The notes under the pieces: model-generated
The model's input: only the letters and a program-made list of their open reading frames with translations
What the model was told of the DNA's origin: nothing
Database searches by the model: none
Origin: Cellulophaga sp. RHA19
GTDB lineage: Bacteria > Bacteroidota > Bacteroidia > Flavobacteriales > Flavobacteriaceae
Length of the DNA: 64,000 nt
NCBI RefSeq assembly: GCF_002813425.1
Contig: NZ_PHUL01000001.1
Coordinates: 2,487,001-2,551,000, forward strand
Direction: 5' to 3'
Program-made: the position numbers and the translations under genes
Shown: in pieces, positions 43,702-52,295 of the stretch
Numbering within the stretch: position 1 is the first letter of the stretch
Layout of the letters: each line of letters begins with the position of its first letter

Positions 43702-44355
43702 ATGCAAGTAACTAGTCTTTCTTTAGACGCTTTTAAAGAAATGGATTATTGGGCTGTAGAAAAGTACAATTTGTCTGTTGTTCTAATGATGGAAAATGCG
43801 GGTTTACAATTGGCTAGGTTAGTGGCTAAAAGAGCAACAAAAAACTATGTAGTTACTATTGGTATTGGTAATGGAAATAATGGCGGTGGTGGATTAGTAG
43901 CTGCACGTAGACTTGCTGCTTGGGGTTTTAATGTTAATTTAGATTTAGCGGTTTCTATCACTAAAGATTTACCTAAAGCACAATTAAAAAAAGCATTACT
44001 GTTTGGAGCAAAAGAGGGTATTCCTGAGAAGACAGATATTTGGGTAGATGCTTATTTGGGTTTTTCTCAAAGATTGCCATTGTCAGATGCTTTTATTAAG
44101 AGTATCGCATTAGCAAACACATCATCGGCATTTAAAATTTCTTTAGATATTCCTGTGGGTATTTCTAAAGATGGAGAACTATTTGGCTTTAAAGCAAACC
44201 AAATAATGACTTTGGCAGCTCCTAAAACTATACTAGAAAAATTGCCAAGTGGTGTAGAAGTGTTTGTAGCAGATATAGGAATTCCAAAGTCGGTTTATGA
44301 GCATTTTAATATTAAGATGCCTAATTTTAGTGAAAACCAACTGATATCTTTATAA
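43702..44355 (+). CDS. nnrE: NAD(P)H-hydrate epimerase (YjeF N-terminal domain only)
   Basis: A 217-residue cytosolic protein of the AIBP/YjeF_N fold, predicted to interconvert R- and S-forms of hydrated NAD(P)H so that the dehydratase can repair it. The N-terminal helix holds VVLMMENAG, followed by the binding loop GIGNGNNGGGGLVAARRLAAWG and later WVDAYLGFS and SLDIPVGIS. In most members the loop reads GNNGGDG; here the Asp is Gly, and the VDA-x-G segment has Tyr, so activity may be altered. The dehydratase half (NnrD) is absent from the protein and from the window; a separate full-length YjeF would be expected elsewhere. Third gene of the four-gene operon. Confidence 0.85.
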   Translation: MQVTSLSLDAFKEMDYWAVEKYNLSVVLMMENAGLQLARLVAKRATKNYVVTIGIGNGNNGGGGLVAARRLAAWGFNVNLDLAVSITKDLPKAQLKKALLFGAKEGIPEKTDIWVDAYLGFSQRLPLSDAFIKSIALANTSSAFKISLDIPVGISKDGELFGFKANQIMTLAAPKTILEKLPSGVEVFVADIGIPKSVYEHFNIKMPNFSENQLISL

Positions 44356-44361
44356 AGTGAT

Positions 44362-44994
44362 ATGATAAACGATAAAGAAAAAGCGAAAGAAATTGATAAG
44401 CAATTACGAAAAGAATTGGGTATTGATAAAGAGAAGCTAAAAGAGCTAAAGAAAAAGCTTTTAAAAGTAGAGCCACGTTCTGAGCGCGGTGCAGAAACAT
44501 TGTTTCGTTTGGTGTCTAAAAATCAGTATACCTTAAACACAATGATTGATAGAAAGTCTAATATTCTCATTTCTATTAATGCACTTATTCTTTCTATAAC
44601 TTTAGGTACTGTACTTAACCAGTTAGATAAAGACCCGCATTTAATTTTTCCTGCTACAATTATGTTGCTTACCAACCTAATTTCTATAGGGTATGCTGTT
44701 TTTGCAACAAGACCAGAGCTTACACACGGTAGTAAAAGCACGAATAATTTATTGTTCTATGGCAATTTTAATACTATGAATGAAGAAGAATATACAGAAG
44801 AACTGACTAGTTTAATGTACAAAGGTGATGAGCTATATAAGACCATAGCAAGAGATACATTTCATTTGGGGAAGACCATTGATAGAAAATTTAAGCTTTT
44901 AAGATCCTCTTTTCACATTTTTTTAGTCGGCATTATTTTAGCCGTGATAGGTTTTATTGCTTGTCATTTAATGTTTGGTAATTACTTTGTCTAA
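44362..44994 (+). CDS. Pycsar effector-like membrane protein (DUF5706/PycTM), without cyclase partner
   Basis: A 210-residue membrane protein. The N-terminal about 45 residues form a charged helix (KEKLKELKKKLLK). The remainder matches the DUF5706 or PycTM pattern: RGAETLFRLVSKNQYTLN, DRKSNILISINALILS (TM1, about 67-85), a second helix at about 95-115, FNTMNEEEYTEELTSLMYKG, DTFHLGKTIDRKFKLLRSS and a final helix. Homologues with cytidylate/uridylate cyclases form Pycsar anti-phage systems in which the TM protein damages the membrane on binding cCMP or cUMP. No cyclase gene is in the window, and the HD domain seen in many flavobacterial members is missing. It ends the Rieske-GltB operon, suggesting a role outside phage defence or an orphan effector. 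Confidence 0.82.
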   Translation: MINDKEKAKEIDKQLRKELGIDKEKLKELKKKLLKVEPRSERGAETLFRLVSKNQYTLNTMIDRKSNILISINALILSITLGTVLNQLDKDPHLIFPATIMLLTNLISIGYAVFATRPELTHGSKSTNNLLFYGNFNTMNEEEYTEELTSLMYKGDELYKTIARDTFHLGKTIDRKFKLLRSSFHIFLVGIILAVIGFIACHLMFGNYFV

Positions 44995-45150
44995 AGCTTT
45001 TTTTTTATAATACCTTGTGGTCATTGTTATAGAATTTGACAAAATGTTGCCTGTATCAAGTAATGAGTTGTAAATAGGAACATACTTAGTCATTTATTAT
45101 TAATAACTTTACAAGGTTTATAGGTCATAGTAATAATTTAATAAATTTAA

Positions 45151-46032
45151 ATGAGGAGTAAAAGTCTGTTGTTTGTAATGTTATTGTGTTTTGTAACCGT
45201 GTCTGCACAAATATCAGATTTTGCAAGAATAGAATATAAAGTTTTACCTAGAGGTAGTTCTAATTTTGGTTACAGTCGTGCAAGAGCAGCCGTTAATTAT
45301 CCAATAGAACTTAAGAATAGTAATTATTTATTATTAGGGTTAGACTACAGTAATATAGAAATGTCTTTTGACCCTGAAATAGCAGAGTTTAATTCAGACA
45401 TTATTCAGGATTTTCAAATGCTAGAATTTAATTTAGCATACATTAAAAAATTAAAGAATGATTGGCGCTTGGGTGTGCGTTTTACACCAGGTTTTAGCTC
45501 TAATTTAGGTAGTAAAATTACTTTTGAGGATGCTGTTTTTGCAGGAGATGTAGTATTTATTAATGATAAAAGAGATGATACTACAATAGACAAACCCTAC
45601 CGTTTAATAGTTGGAGTTTCATATTCTCAAAACAGAGGTATTTCTTTTCCTTTACCATTTATTAGTTATTACCGTAAGTTTCATCCAAAGTGGTCTTATA
45701 ATTTAGGTGTTCCTAAGTCTAACATACAATATCATATCTCTAAAAAATCTAGACTAAAATTGGTAACAGAGTTAGATGGTTTTACTGCTAATATACAAGA
45801 AGGATTGCCCGTTAATAATGAAGAAGATTTAGCAAAAAAAATAAATGTATCTCTTATTTTAGGAGGATTGCGCTACGAGTTTAAAATAAAAGAGCACCTA
45901 GAACTTTTTTGTAATTTTTCTGGCGTACTTATGGAGGCAGCTGAGTTAAGAAATAAAGACAACGATAAGGTGTCTACCGTAGATAAAAAAAACACCATCT
46001 ATTTTGGTACAGGAATACGTATTAGAAGATAG
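45151..46032 (+). CDS. DUF6268-like outer membrane protein
   Basis: A 293-residue exported beta-barrel-like protein with a signal peptide ending near VSAQ (residues 17-20). The mature chain consists of alternating beta strands with Tyr, Phe and Gly at membrane-facing positions (LLLGLDYSNIEMSF, WRLGVRFTPGFSSNLGS, RLIVGVSYSQNRGISFPLPFISYYRKFHPKWSYNLGVP) and ends in GTGIRIRR. The pattern fits DUF6268, an uncharacterised outer-membrane family of Bacteroidota. It is a single gene; its stop codon abuts that of the convergent K+ uptake regulator with no base between, so no separate terminator is visible. Confidence 0.75.
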   Translation: MRSKSLLFVMLLCFVTVSAQISDFARIEYKVLPRGSSNFGYSRARAAVNYPIELKNSNYLLLGLDYSNIEMSFDPEIAEFNSDIIQDFQMLEFNLAYIKKLKNDWRLGVRFTPGFSSNLGSKITFEDAVFAGDVVFINDKRDDTTIDKPYRLIVGVSYSQNRGISFPLPFISYYRKFHPKWSYNLGVPKSNIQYHISKKSRLKLVTELDGFTANIQEGLPVNNEEDLAKKINVSLILGGLRYEFKIKEHLELFCNFSGVLMEAAELRNKDNDKVSTVDKKNTIYFGTGIRIRR

Positions 46033-46713
46033 TTAATCTAAAAACATTTTAATGTCTTTATTGCTACCGTAAATTACTAAAATATCATCTTTGTTAAGTA
46101 CATTATCTGGGTTGGCAACACCTTTAACTTTAGTGATATTTTTAGTTTTACCCACAATGCTTTTTACCTCTTTATTAGCTATTGTTGTTAAAACAAGCAA
46201 GTTATATTTTTTTCTAATATTAATTTCTCTAATGGTTTTACCATCGTATTTTAAAGGTAATTCTGCTTCAACAATACTAAAATCATCATTAAGTTCAAAA
46301 GAGTTTAAAACACCTTTTAAACATAGTTTTTTAGCCCATCTTTCTGCAGATTCTTCTTCTGGGTGTACAATTTCATCAATCCCAATAGCGTGTAAAACTT
46401 TTTCATGTAAAGAATCTATAGCTCTACTAATTAATCGTTTTACTTGTAAATTTTTAAATAAAGCAGTAGCCATAATGTTGGCACCTTTATTTTCGCCAAT
46501 GGCAACAACAACCAAATCTGTATCTTTTAAAGGTAGTCCAGATACAGTGTGCTCATCTGTAGCATCCATACAAATACAATGAGATATACTTTCTTTGTAC
46601 ATATCTACACGGTTCATATTAGTATCTATACCAATAACCTCGTTACCTTGTTCTGTTAGTTTTATGGCAATAGAAGCACCAAAACTTCCTAATCCTACAA
46701 TTATATATTTCAT
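46033..46713 (-). CDS. ktrA: KtrA-type potassium uptake regulator (RCK domain)
   Basis: A 226-residue cytosolic gating subunit of a K+ transporter. Residues about 1-135 form the RCK_N Rossmann domain: YIIVGLGSFGASIAIKL, with the loop GLGSFG at 7-12, and IGIDTNMNRVD, whose Asp contacts the ligand ribose. Residues about 140-226 are an RCK_C domain. The single-RCK length fits KtrA rather than the double-RCK TrkA. It starts six bases after the stop of the ktrB-like gene, so the two form an operon. Together they import K+ driven by membrane potential or Na+. ATP/ADP or c-di-AMP control is typical of the family; nothing in the sequence shows which applies. Confidence 0.92.
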   Translation of the reverse strand: MKYIIVGLGSFGASIAIKLTEQGNEVIGIDTNMNRVDMYKESISHCICMDATDEHTVSGLPLKDTDLVVVAIGENKGANIMATALFKNLQVKRLISRAIDSLHEKVLHAIGIDEIVHPEEESAERWAKKLCLKGVLNSFELNDDFSIVEAELPLKYDGKTIREINIRKKYNLLVLTTIANKEVKSIVGKTKNITKVKGVANPDNVLNKDDILVIYGSNKDIKMFLD

Positions 46714-46719
46714 TTTAGT

Positions 46720-48489
46720 TTAATTTATAGTCAATTCTTCAGTTGGGTATTTGTAATTTCTGTGTTTGGTTTTTTTAACCAAAGCAATAAGTAGTGTAAG
46801 CATACTTACTCTACCAATAAACATTATGCCAATAATAACAAGTTTACTAGGCGCACTTAAATCCGCTGTAATACCAAGACTTAAGCCTGCAGTGCTGTAA
46901 GCGGAAAAGCACTCAAAGGCAATGTCTAACAGTTTTTTTTCGCTATCAAAAATAGAAACTAGTATAATTCCAGATCCTATAACTAATAGTGATAGGGATA
47001 TAACAGCAAAAGCTCTACGTACAGAGACCTCTGCAATTTCTCTTCTAAAAACTTCTATTTTAGATTTACCTTTAGCTAAACTTAAAAAGTTAAGTGTGGC
47101 AATAGCAAAAGTATTTGTTTTTATACCACCCCCTGTAGATGATGGAGAAGCACCAATCCACATTAGTAAAAAGATTAGCATAATGGTAGAAAAGTTTAAG
47201 GCAGACATATCTACTGTATTAAAACCAGCAGTTCTAGGTGTGGTAGCACCAAATAAAGCAGTTACAAACTTACCAATACCGCTATGTTCTTTTAACGTAT
47301 TGTTATATTCATTAATATAAAAAATAATAGTACCAATAACCGTTAAGGAAATGGTTGTAACTAGTGTAATACGACTATTAATATTTAACACCCAAGGTTT
47401 ATGAGTTTCTGTTTTTCCTGATAAATAAAATAATTTTCTAACAAAAAAGTACTTTAGGTATTTAATTAAATTTACGACTATAGGAAAACCCAATCCACCT
47501 AAAACAAAAGAAGCAATTAAAATGCTATGAAGCATATAATTGTGTTTAAACCCTGTTTGGTATAAACTATTTGATAACGTAGAAAAACCAGCGTTACAAA
47601 ATGCAGAAATAGAATGAAAAAGAGAGAAAAAACAACGTTCAAAAAAAGAACTAAACAATGTTTTATCTACACTACTATAGATTAATAAAGTTGCTAAAAT
47701 CTCTATAGAAAATGTAATTACTAAAATACGTTTAAGAGTAGAAAATACTTTTCCTAACTTAGAAGCACCAGTAATATCACTTAAAGAAAGCTGATTTTCA
47801 TAACTAGCACTACCTTTAAAAAAATAACTAAAATAACTAGCAACGGTAAGTATACCAATACCACCTGCTTGTATAAGACATAATATTATGGCTTGCCCAA
47901 ATGTGGTAAAATAACTGCCTGTATCTACAACAATTAAACCTGTAACGCAAACCGAACTAGTGGCCGTAAAAAGAGCATCTAAAAAAGAGATGCTGGTATA
48001 GGTTGCATTAGGTAACATTAACAACAATGTACCTATAAAAATAATACCTAAAAAGCTAATTATAAAAAGCTGTGCAGGATTAAATACGGTACGTTTATAG
48101 TTTACATTTTGCTCTGAAAATTCTCTTATAAAAGTTAGTATAATCGCAAATTTAACACACGTGTCATTATATAAAAAAGAAATATGTTTGTGTGCTTCTT
48201 CGCCTAAAAAATGAGCATATAAAATGGTTAAGGTGATAAGTATTGTAGCACTATCAAAAATAAGAACGCCATGTTTTATAGTCTTATGTCGCTTAATATA
48301 GCGTAACAGTGTGGCTAAAATACCTAATGTTATAACTATAAAGTAGTAGACATTAAAAACGTACTGTAATTGCGGAGATTTGTTATACCCAAAATCTATA
48401 ACAAAAAGGAACAAACCAATTACACTACATATAAAAGTAATACGGTATAGTTGTTTAAAGTACTGTTTGTAATTATTTAAAAAATTCAA
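46720..48489 (-). CDS. ktrB: KtrB/TrkH-type potassium transporter subunit
   Basis: A 589-residue inner-membrane K+ channel-like subunit. It has four pore repeats, each carrying the selectivity Gly: SVCVTG, AFCNAG, TPRTAG and AYSTAG. GASPSSTGGGIKT follows the third, with the conserved Gly-rich gate loop. An additional N-terminal part of about 130 residues with four hydrophobic helices precedes the usual start of about 450-residue KtrB proteins; extended members of this sort are common in Bacteroidota. The start is a TTG at 48489-48487, with no ATG nearby. CAAAGGTA at 48523-48530 (TACCTTTG on the minus strand) is a plausible -7 box. Confidence 0.93.
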   Translation of the reverse strand: MNFLNNYKQYFKQLYRITFICSVIGLFLFVIDFGYNKSPQLQYVFNVYYFIVITLGILATLLRYIKRHKTIKHGVLIFDSATILITLTILYAHFLGEEAHKHISFLYNDTCVKFAIILTFIREFSEQNVNYKRTVFNPAQLFIISFLGIIFIGTLLLMLPNATYTSISFLDALFTATSSVCVTGLIVVDTGSYFTTFGQAIILCLIQAGGIGILTVASYFSYFFKGSASYENQLSLSDITGASKLGKVFSTLKRILVITFSIEILATLLIYSSVDKTLFSSFFERCFFSLFHSISAFCNAGFSTLSNSLYQTGFKHNYMLHSILIASFVLGGLGFPIVVNLIKYLKYFFVRKLFYLSGKTETHKPWVLNINSRITLVTTISLTVIGTIIFYINEYNNTLKEHSGIGKFVTALFGATTPRTAGFNTVDMSALNFSTIMLIFLLMWIGASPSSTGGGIKTNTFAIATLNFLSLAKGKSKIEVFRREIAEVSVRRAFAVISLSLLVIGSGIILVSIFDSEKKLLDIAFECFSAYSTAGLSLGITADLSAPSKLVIIGIMFIGRVSMLTLLIALVKKTKHRNYKYPTEELTIN

Positions 48490-48627
48490 AATGAGTAGTA
48501 GATTTATTTTAAATATTTATAACAAAGGTAAAACTTAAAAAATCTAGTAGTCTTAATAAAAAACTAAATTATAAAATCACTATTTACAGGGAAGATCTAG
48601 AGTAATTGTTACATTATATTTGTTGTT

Positions 48628-49614
48628 ATGGATATTGGATTTAAAGAGATTGTTATTGGTATTTTAGTTTTACTTGTTGTATTATTTTACACATTAAAAT
48701 ATAAATATATGCTGTCTGAGAAAATGGCAACCAAAAATTTAAATGCTTTTTTAAATGCGAATTATGGTACTACATTAAAACACAAAGATTTATATAGGTT
48801 TTTTAATACAGCAACTATGAATCCTAATTGTTTTAAGGCTGTAATTTATGAAGTTGAAAATCCAAAAATAGAAATGTATTTAACTTTTGATGCGGGAAAA
48901 ATTGCAGATCAAAAAGATGTTAAATCTATGTATCCAGACGGTTTGTCTTTTCATCAATCTTATATGCAAAAACAAGAAGTGGTAGCATCACAAGCTGTAA
49001 TAGAAGATAAAATGTTAGCTCTAGGAGTTAGTTTAAAATGGAGCTATGATGTTGTTGAGCTGGTTTTTGATGAAGAATACTCAGAAACAGAAATAGCACA
49101 GAAAGAACAGTATTTTTTAGATTTATTTAGTAAAGAAGACACAGATAAATTTGGTTATTACCATAGTTTTAATTTAAAATTAATGTTTTTAAATGATACC
49201 TATGCTGGCTTAATACATCATATAGAAAAAGAGCACAGTGAGTGGGTACTAAAAGATATAAAACTTAATAAAGATGAAGTTGGTTTTAAATCTATAGATG
49301 AATATGTTAAAACAACAATACATAGGTATTTGAAAGAGACACAGCCTAAATTAATACTAAGTAATTATTTTGGTACATTAGTAAACAAGTCCGACTTTAA
49401 TAGGGTTATTTGGGTAGAATATACAGAGAATAAAAGAACAAAAAGAGAAATAGAAGAGGCTAAAAAAGGAGTATATGTGTCACCAATAAACGGATATGTT
49501 GTTCTGTACTGGAATATTTATAAAAAGCAGGCGCAACACATAGCATTTGTACCTTTAAAAGAGCACCTTACGAGAGCAGAAATATTAGAGATAGAAAAAG
49601 AAAAATTACTATAA
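48628..49614 (+). CDS. Hypothetical membrane-anchored protein
   Basis: A 328-residue protein with a single N-terminal transmembrane helix (about residues 6-24, IVIGILVLLVVLFYTLKY) and a soluble cytoplasmic or periplasmic domain of about 300 residues. The soluble part mixes helices and strands; conspicuous wording is KMYPDGLSFHQSYMQKQ-like and FGYYHSFNLKLMFLNDTYAGLIHHIEKEHSEW. I do not recognise a family. It is divergent from the K+ uptake operon, with 138 bases between them. No catalytic motif stands out. Probably a lineage-specific envelope protein. Confidence 0.7.
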   Translation: MDIGFKEIVIGILVLLVVLFYTLKYKYMLSEKMATKNLNAFLNANYGTTLKHKDLYRFFNTATMNPNCFKAVIYEVENPKIEMYLTFDAGKIADQKDVKSMYPDGLSFHQSYMQKQEVVASQAVIEDKMLALGVSLKWSYDVVELVFDEEYSETEIAQKEQYFLDLFSKEDTDKFGYYHSFNLKLMFLNDTYAGLIHHIEKEHSEWVLKDIKLNKDEVGFKSIDEYVKTTIHRYLKETQPKLILSNYFGTLVNKSDFNRVIWVEYTENKRTKREIEEAKKGVYVSPINGYVVLYWNIYKKQAQHIAFVPLKEHLTRAEILEIEKEKLL

Positions 49615-49722
49615 TTAAATATAGTTTTACACACTCCTTTAACATATTTTTATAAGTGGTACACTTAAACCATAATTCTTTTTTAGAGTCCAAATAGTAG
49701 TTAACTTTAAAATAGAGAGATT

Positions 49723-50274
49723 ATGGATTTTAAAATTAAAAAAATAGTTGTTGCTGCTTTAGTTGTATTTTTTATTGCATTTTCTGCTAATGCGCAAAGT
49801 AGGTCATCTAAAAAAGCAGTAACCAAAACAACAGTAACTAAAACTAAGGTTGTTTACAAAACTCCAAAACCTAAAGTAAGAGTTGTACGTACGTTACCAG
49901 CAAAAACAGTTGTGGTAAAAAGAAACGGAGTAAATTACCACTATGCTAATGGTAATTATTACAGGCATAATAATGGGCGTTATGTTGCTGTTACGCCACC
50001 AATAGGATTAAAAATAAAAACAATACCTACAGGATATAGAAAAGTAGTAATTAGAAATAAACCATACTATTATTTTGGAGGTACTTTTTACATAAAATCT
50101 GGTAGTAATTATAAAGTGGTAGAAGCTCCTACAGACGCTATTGTTTATAGTTTACCAGATGAGGCAGACGCTGTTTATATAGATAATAAAGAATACTATA
50201 GTTACGACGGTAAACTGTATGAGATTGTAATTACACCAAATGGTAAAGCATTTAAAGTTGTGGGTAGTTTATAG
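49723..50274 (+). CDS. DUF6515-like secreted protein
   Basis: A 183-residue exported protein with a signal peptide ending near SANAQ (residues 21-25). The mature N-terminus is basic and low-complexity (a Lys/Thr/Val-rich stretch with several KTK and VYKT units). The rest is made of short repeating beta units containing YYY or YHY: NGVNYHYANGNYYRHNNGRYV, NKPYYYFGGTFYIKSGSNY and NKEYYSYDGKLYEIV, each about 45 residues apart. This matches the pattern of DUF6515, uncharacterised secreted proteins with such aromatic repeats. Monocistronic, with its own strong terminator. Confidence 0.78.
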   Translation: MDFKIKKIVVAALVVFFIAFSANAQSRSSKKAVTKTTVTKTKVVYKTPKPKVRVVRTLPAKTVVVKRNGVNYHYANGNYYRHNNGRYVAVTPPIGLKIKTIPTGYRKVVIRNKPYYYFGGTFYIKSGSNYKVVEAPTDAIVYSLPDEADAVYIDNKEYYSYDGKLYEIVITPNGKAFKVVGSL

Positions 50275-50301
50275 TTTTTCAGTTTAACTTTTTAAAATAG
50301 T

Positions 50302-50336
50302 AAAAGCCTCAATATTAATTATATTGAGGCTTTTTT
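50302..50336 (+). terminator. Terminator between the DUF6515-like gene and the leftward hypothetical cluster
   Basis: AAAAGCCTCAATAT (50302-50315) pairs perfectly with ATATTGAGGCTTTT (50321-50334), a 14-bp stem with a 5-nt loop; T and A runs on both ends suit both strands. Confidence 0.93.
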
Positions 50337-50350
50337 ATACATATCATTTA

Positions 50351-50983
50351 TTAATTAAAAACAATAGCTGTCTTGTTTTTTATGCTGTAGTTGGCAGCTT
50401 CAAAAAGTGTTAGCCAAACTATTTTTTCTATCCAAAAATCACCTTGATTATCAATGGTTTTATAGAGTGTTTCTTTGTTTTGTACTTCTAAATTTTCATT
50501 TAGTTGTACACCTAACTTTTTTGCAACGCTTTTTAAATCTGTTAACAAACCATAAGAAGAACCAATCATAGCTCCAGGCACGTTAATTTCTTCTGTATCA
50601 AAAATTACATCTTCCAAATCTATAGGAATGTAATACCCTGCGCAGTCTGAGTGAACTAAAAGATGACTATAAAACATAGATGATTCTTCTTCTACAATAG
50701 CATCTGCTGCAGGATCTAAATTTTTATCAAAAGGAGTAGGAGTCCAATTTTCATCATTCATATGATACGCAAAAAATCGTCTTAAATAATGAAGAAAAGA
50801 ATAAGGGAAACCGCCAATATGTATAGGCTCTACATCTAATTTGTCTGGTTCTATGTGTGGTTTATAGCCATTTAATTCTAGTAGCTTATTTACTTGATCA
50901 AATTCAGCTTTATAAGCCTCATAGCCATCAGGTTCATTTTTTATAAAGTCAGCTAAAATGCCGCTTGTAATAGTTAATCCCAT
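50351..50983 (-). CDS. Hypothetical cytosolic protein, 210 residues
   Basis: A soluble acidic protein without signal peptide or membrane helix. Noticeable stretches are EPIHIGGFPYSFLHYLRRFFAYH near residue 52, LLVHSDCAGYYIPIDLEDVIFD in the middle and GSSYGLLTDLKSVAKKLGV. The HSDCAGYYIP segment, with Asp, Cys and Tyr, recurs in uncharacterised proteins of varied bacteria, and some of these occur beside secreted toxins as immunity-type genes; no toxin is evident here. It ends a leftward series of unrecognised genes and is followed by the shared terminator. Function is unknown. Confidence 0.7.
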   Translation of the reverse strand: MGLTITSGILADFIKNEPDGYEAYKAEFDQVNKLLELNGYKPHIEPDKLDVEPIHIGGFPYSFLHYLRRFFAYHMNDENWTPTPFDKNLDPAADAIVEEESSMFYSHLLVHSDCAGYYIPIDLEDVIFDTEEINVPGAMIGSSYGLLTDLKSVAKKLGVQLNENLEVQNKETLYKTIDNQGDFWIEKIVWLTLFEAANYSIKNKTAIVFN

Positions 50984-51000
50984 TTTATCTTTTTTATCGC

Positions 51001-52272
51001 TTATTTTTTATCGCAAACAGTATAATTTATAGACCTTTTATCTATTTTAAATTGCTTTTGTTCTTGTGTTACATTTTCTAACATTTCATATTTATTTACT
51101 TGTAAAAAGTTATGATAATCGCTTGTTTCTTCTTCGTAAGTAGATGGAACTTTTCCTTTGTATTTATAATTATTTAGCTTTTTATTGTACTTGTAACTTT
51201 TAGAGTTTATTTCTTCGCTTTTAAACTCTTTATACCCAAAGTTGTAATATATAGTTTTGGGAGTAAAGTTAAGTGCAGACATTTTTTTTATGAAATTGTC
51301 ATTTTCTGAGCCTGGTTTTGGCAAAGGAGATTTTTGTGTTATTTGATGCTCCCCAAAGACTAATTTATTACCATCTATTAAAACTCTTATGGGCATTTTA
51401 TTTTCTGCTCTTGTATATTCAAAAATAATAAAGTCATTAAAATTAGTATTGTTTTTAAAGTTATATAGTGTTATTTCTTGATTTTCAGATGTCTCATAAG
51501 ATTGATTAAATGCTAAAGATATTTGTTGGGGTACACTAGTTGTTTTGTGCACATAAGGAAAATCAAAACAATTGGCATCTTTATTAAAAATAGGAGTTAG
51601 GTTTACTGGGCTTTCATTAGTTTTACTGTACGTAATAAGTGTTCTATAGCTAAATCTATCACCCAAAAAAGAAGTTTTAGTAGAGTCTCCAATACTAGGA
51701 TTGTAACGACCATATACACTAAATGGATATTTAGCTTTATTAGGGTTTAAGTGCAAATACTTTTCTTTTACTACGCGCCAAGTACCTGTTTGTACTTCTC
51801 CAAAAGAAGCTATCACATATCTATTATTATGGTAAAGAAATAGCGTTGGGCTACCTTCTGGAGATCTATTACCAAAAGATAAGCCATAACTACCAAGTAA
51901 GTCTTCTTCTATGTTTTTATATTGTTTTTCTGTGTTATATAAAGAGTCCATATTAGTAATTAAGTAACTTTCTCTAAGTTTTGTTAATTTAGTTTCTATA
52001 GCATTACAATTTTCAAATAATTTAGATTGTAAAAGTTTATCATATTCCTTAAAAGTAGTTTGTTTAATTACCTTTGTAGAGTCTTTTGTACTAAGCGCTG
52101 CACAAGATTTTAGCTTTATTTCAAAATCTGCTTGACTATCTATGTACTCAATTTTTTCTATACAATTACAAGTAGCAGAAGCTTTATCGTTAACAATTTC
52201 TTCAATACTCTGCGCATTACCCTTGAGTATAGTTATAAATAAGAAGAGAGTTACTAGTATTATGTTTTTCAT
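51001..52272 (-). CDS. Hypothetical secreted protein, 423 residues
   Basis: An exported protein with a signal peptide ending near GNAQS (residues 18-22) and no lipobox. The mature N-terminus contains CNCIEKIE and a few more Cys (SCAALS, ENCNAIE), an all-helical Cys-containing domain of about 75 residues. After it, EDLLGSYGLSFGN and EVQTGTWRVVKEKYLHLNP suggest a beta-barrel (lipocalin-like) module. The remaining 250 residues have no recognisable motif. The downstream gene starts 17 bases after the stop and the upstream DUF6688-like gene ends 23 bases before the start, so it appears to be in an operon of envelope proteins. Confidence 0.68.
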   Translation of the reverse strand: MKNIILVTLFLFITILKGNAQSIEEIVNDKASATCNCIEKIEYIDSQADFEIKLKSCAALSTKDSTKVIKQTTFKEYDKLLQSKLFENCNAIETKLTKLRESYLITNMDSLYNTEKQYKNIEEDLLGSYGLSFGNRSPEGSPTLFLYHNNRYVIASFGEVQTGTWRVVKEKYLHLNPNKAKYPFSVYGRYNPSIGDSTKTSFLGDRFSYRTLITYSKTNESPVNLTPIFNKDANCFDFPYVHKTTSVPQQISLAFNQSYETSENQEITLYNFKNNTNFNDFIIFEYTRAENKMPIRVLIDGNKLVFGEHQITQKSPLPKPGSENDNFIKKMSALNFTPKTIYYNFGYKEFKSEEINSKSYKYNKKLNNYKYKGKVPSTYEEETSDYHNFLQVNKYEMLENVTQEQKQFKIDKRSINYTVCDKK

Positions 52273-52295
52273 AGGTACTTTGGTTAGTTTTACAG

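Noticed and set aside
44362..44994. A complete Pycsar anti-phage system
   Set aside because: Only the membrane effector-like protein is present. No nucleotide cyclase or other defence gene lies nearby, and the gene is embedded in a metabolic-looking operon.
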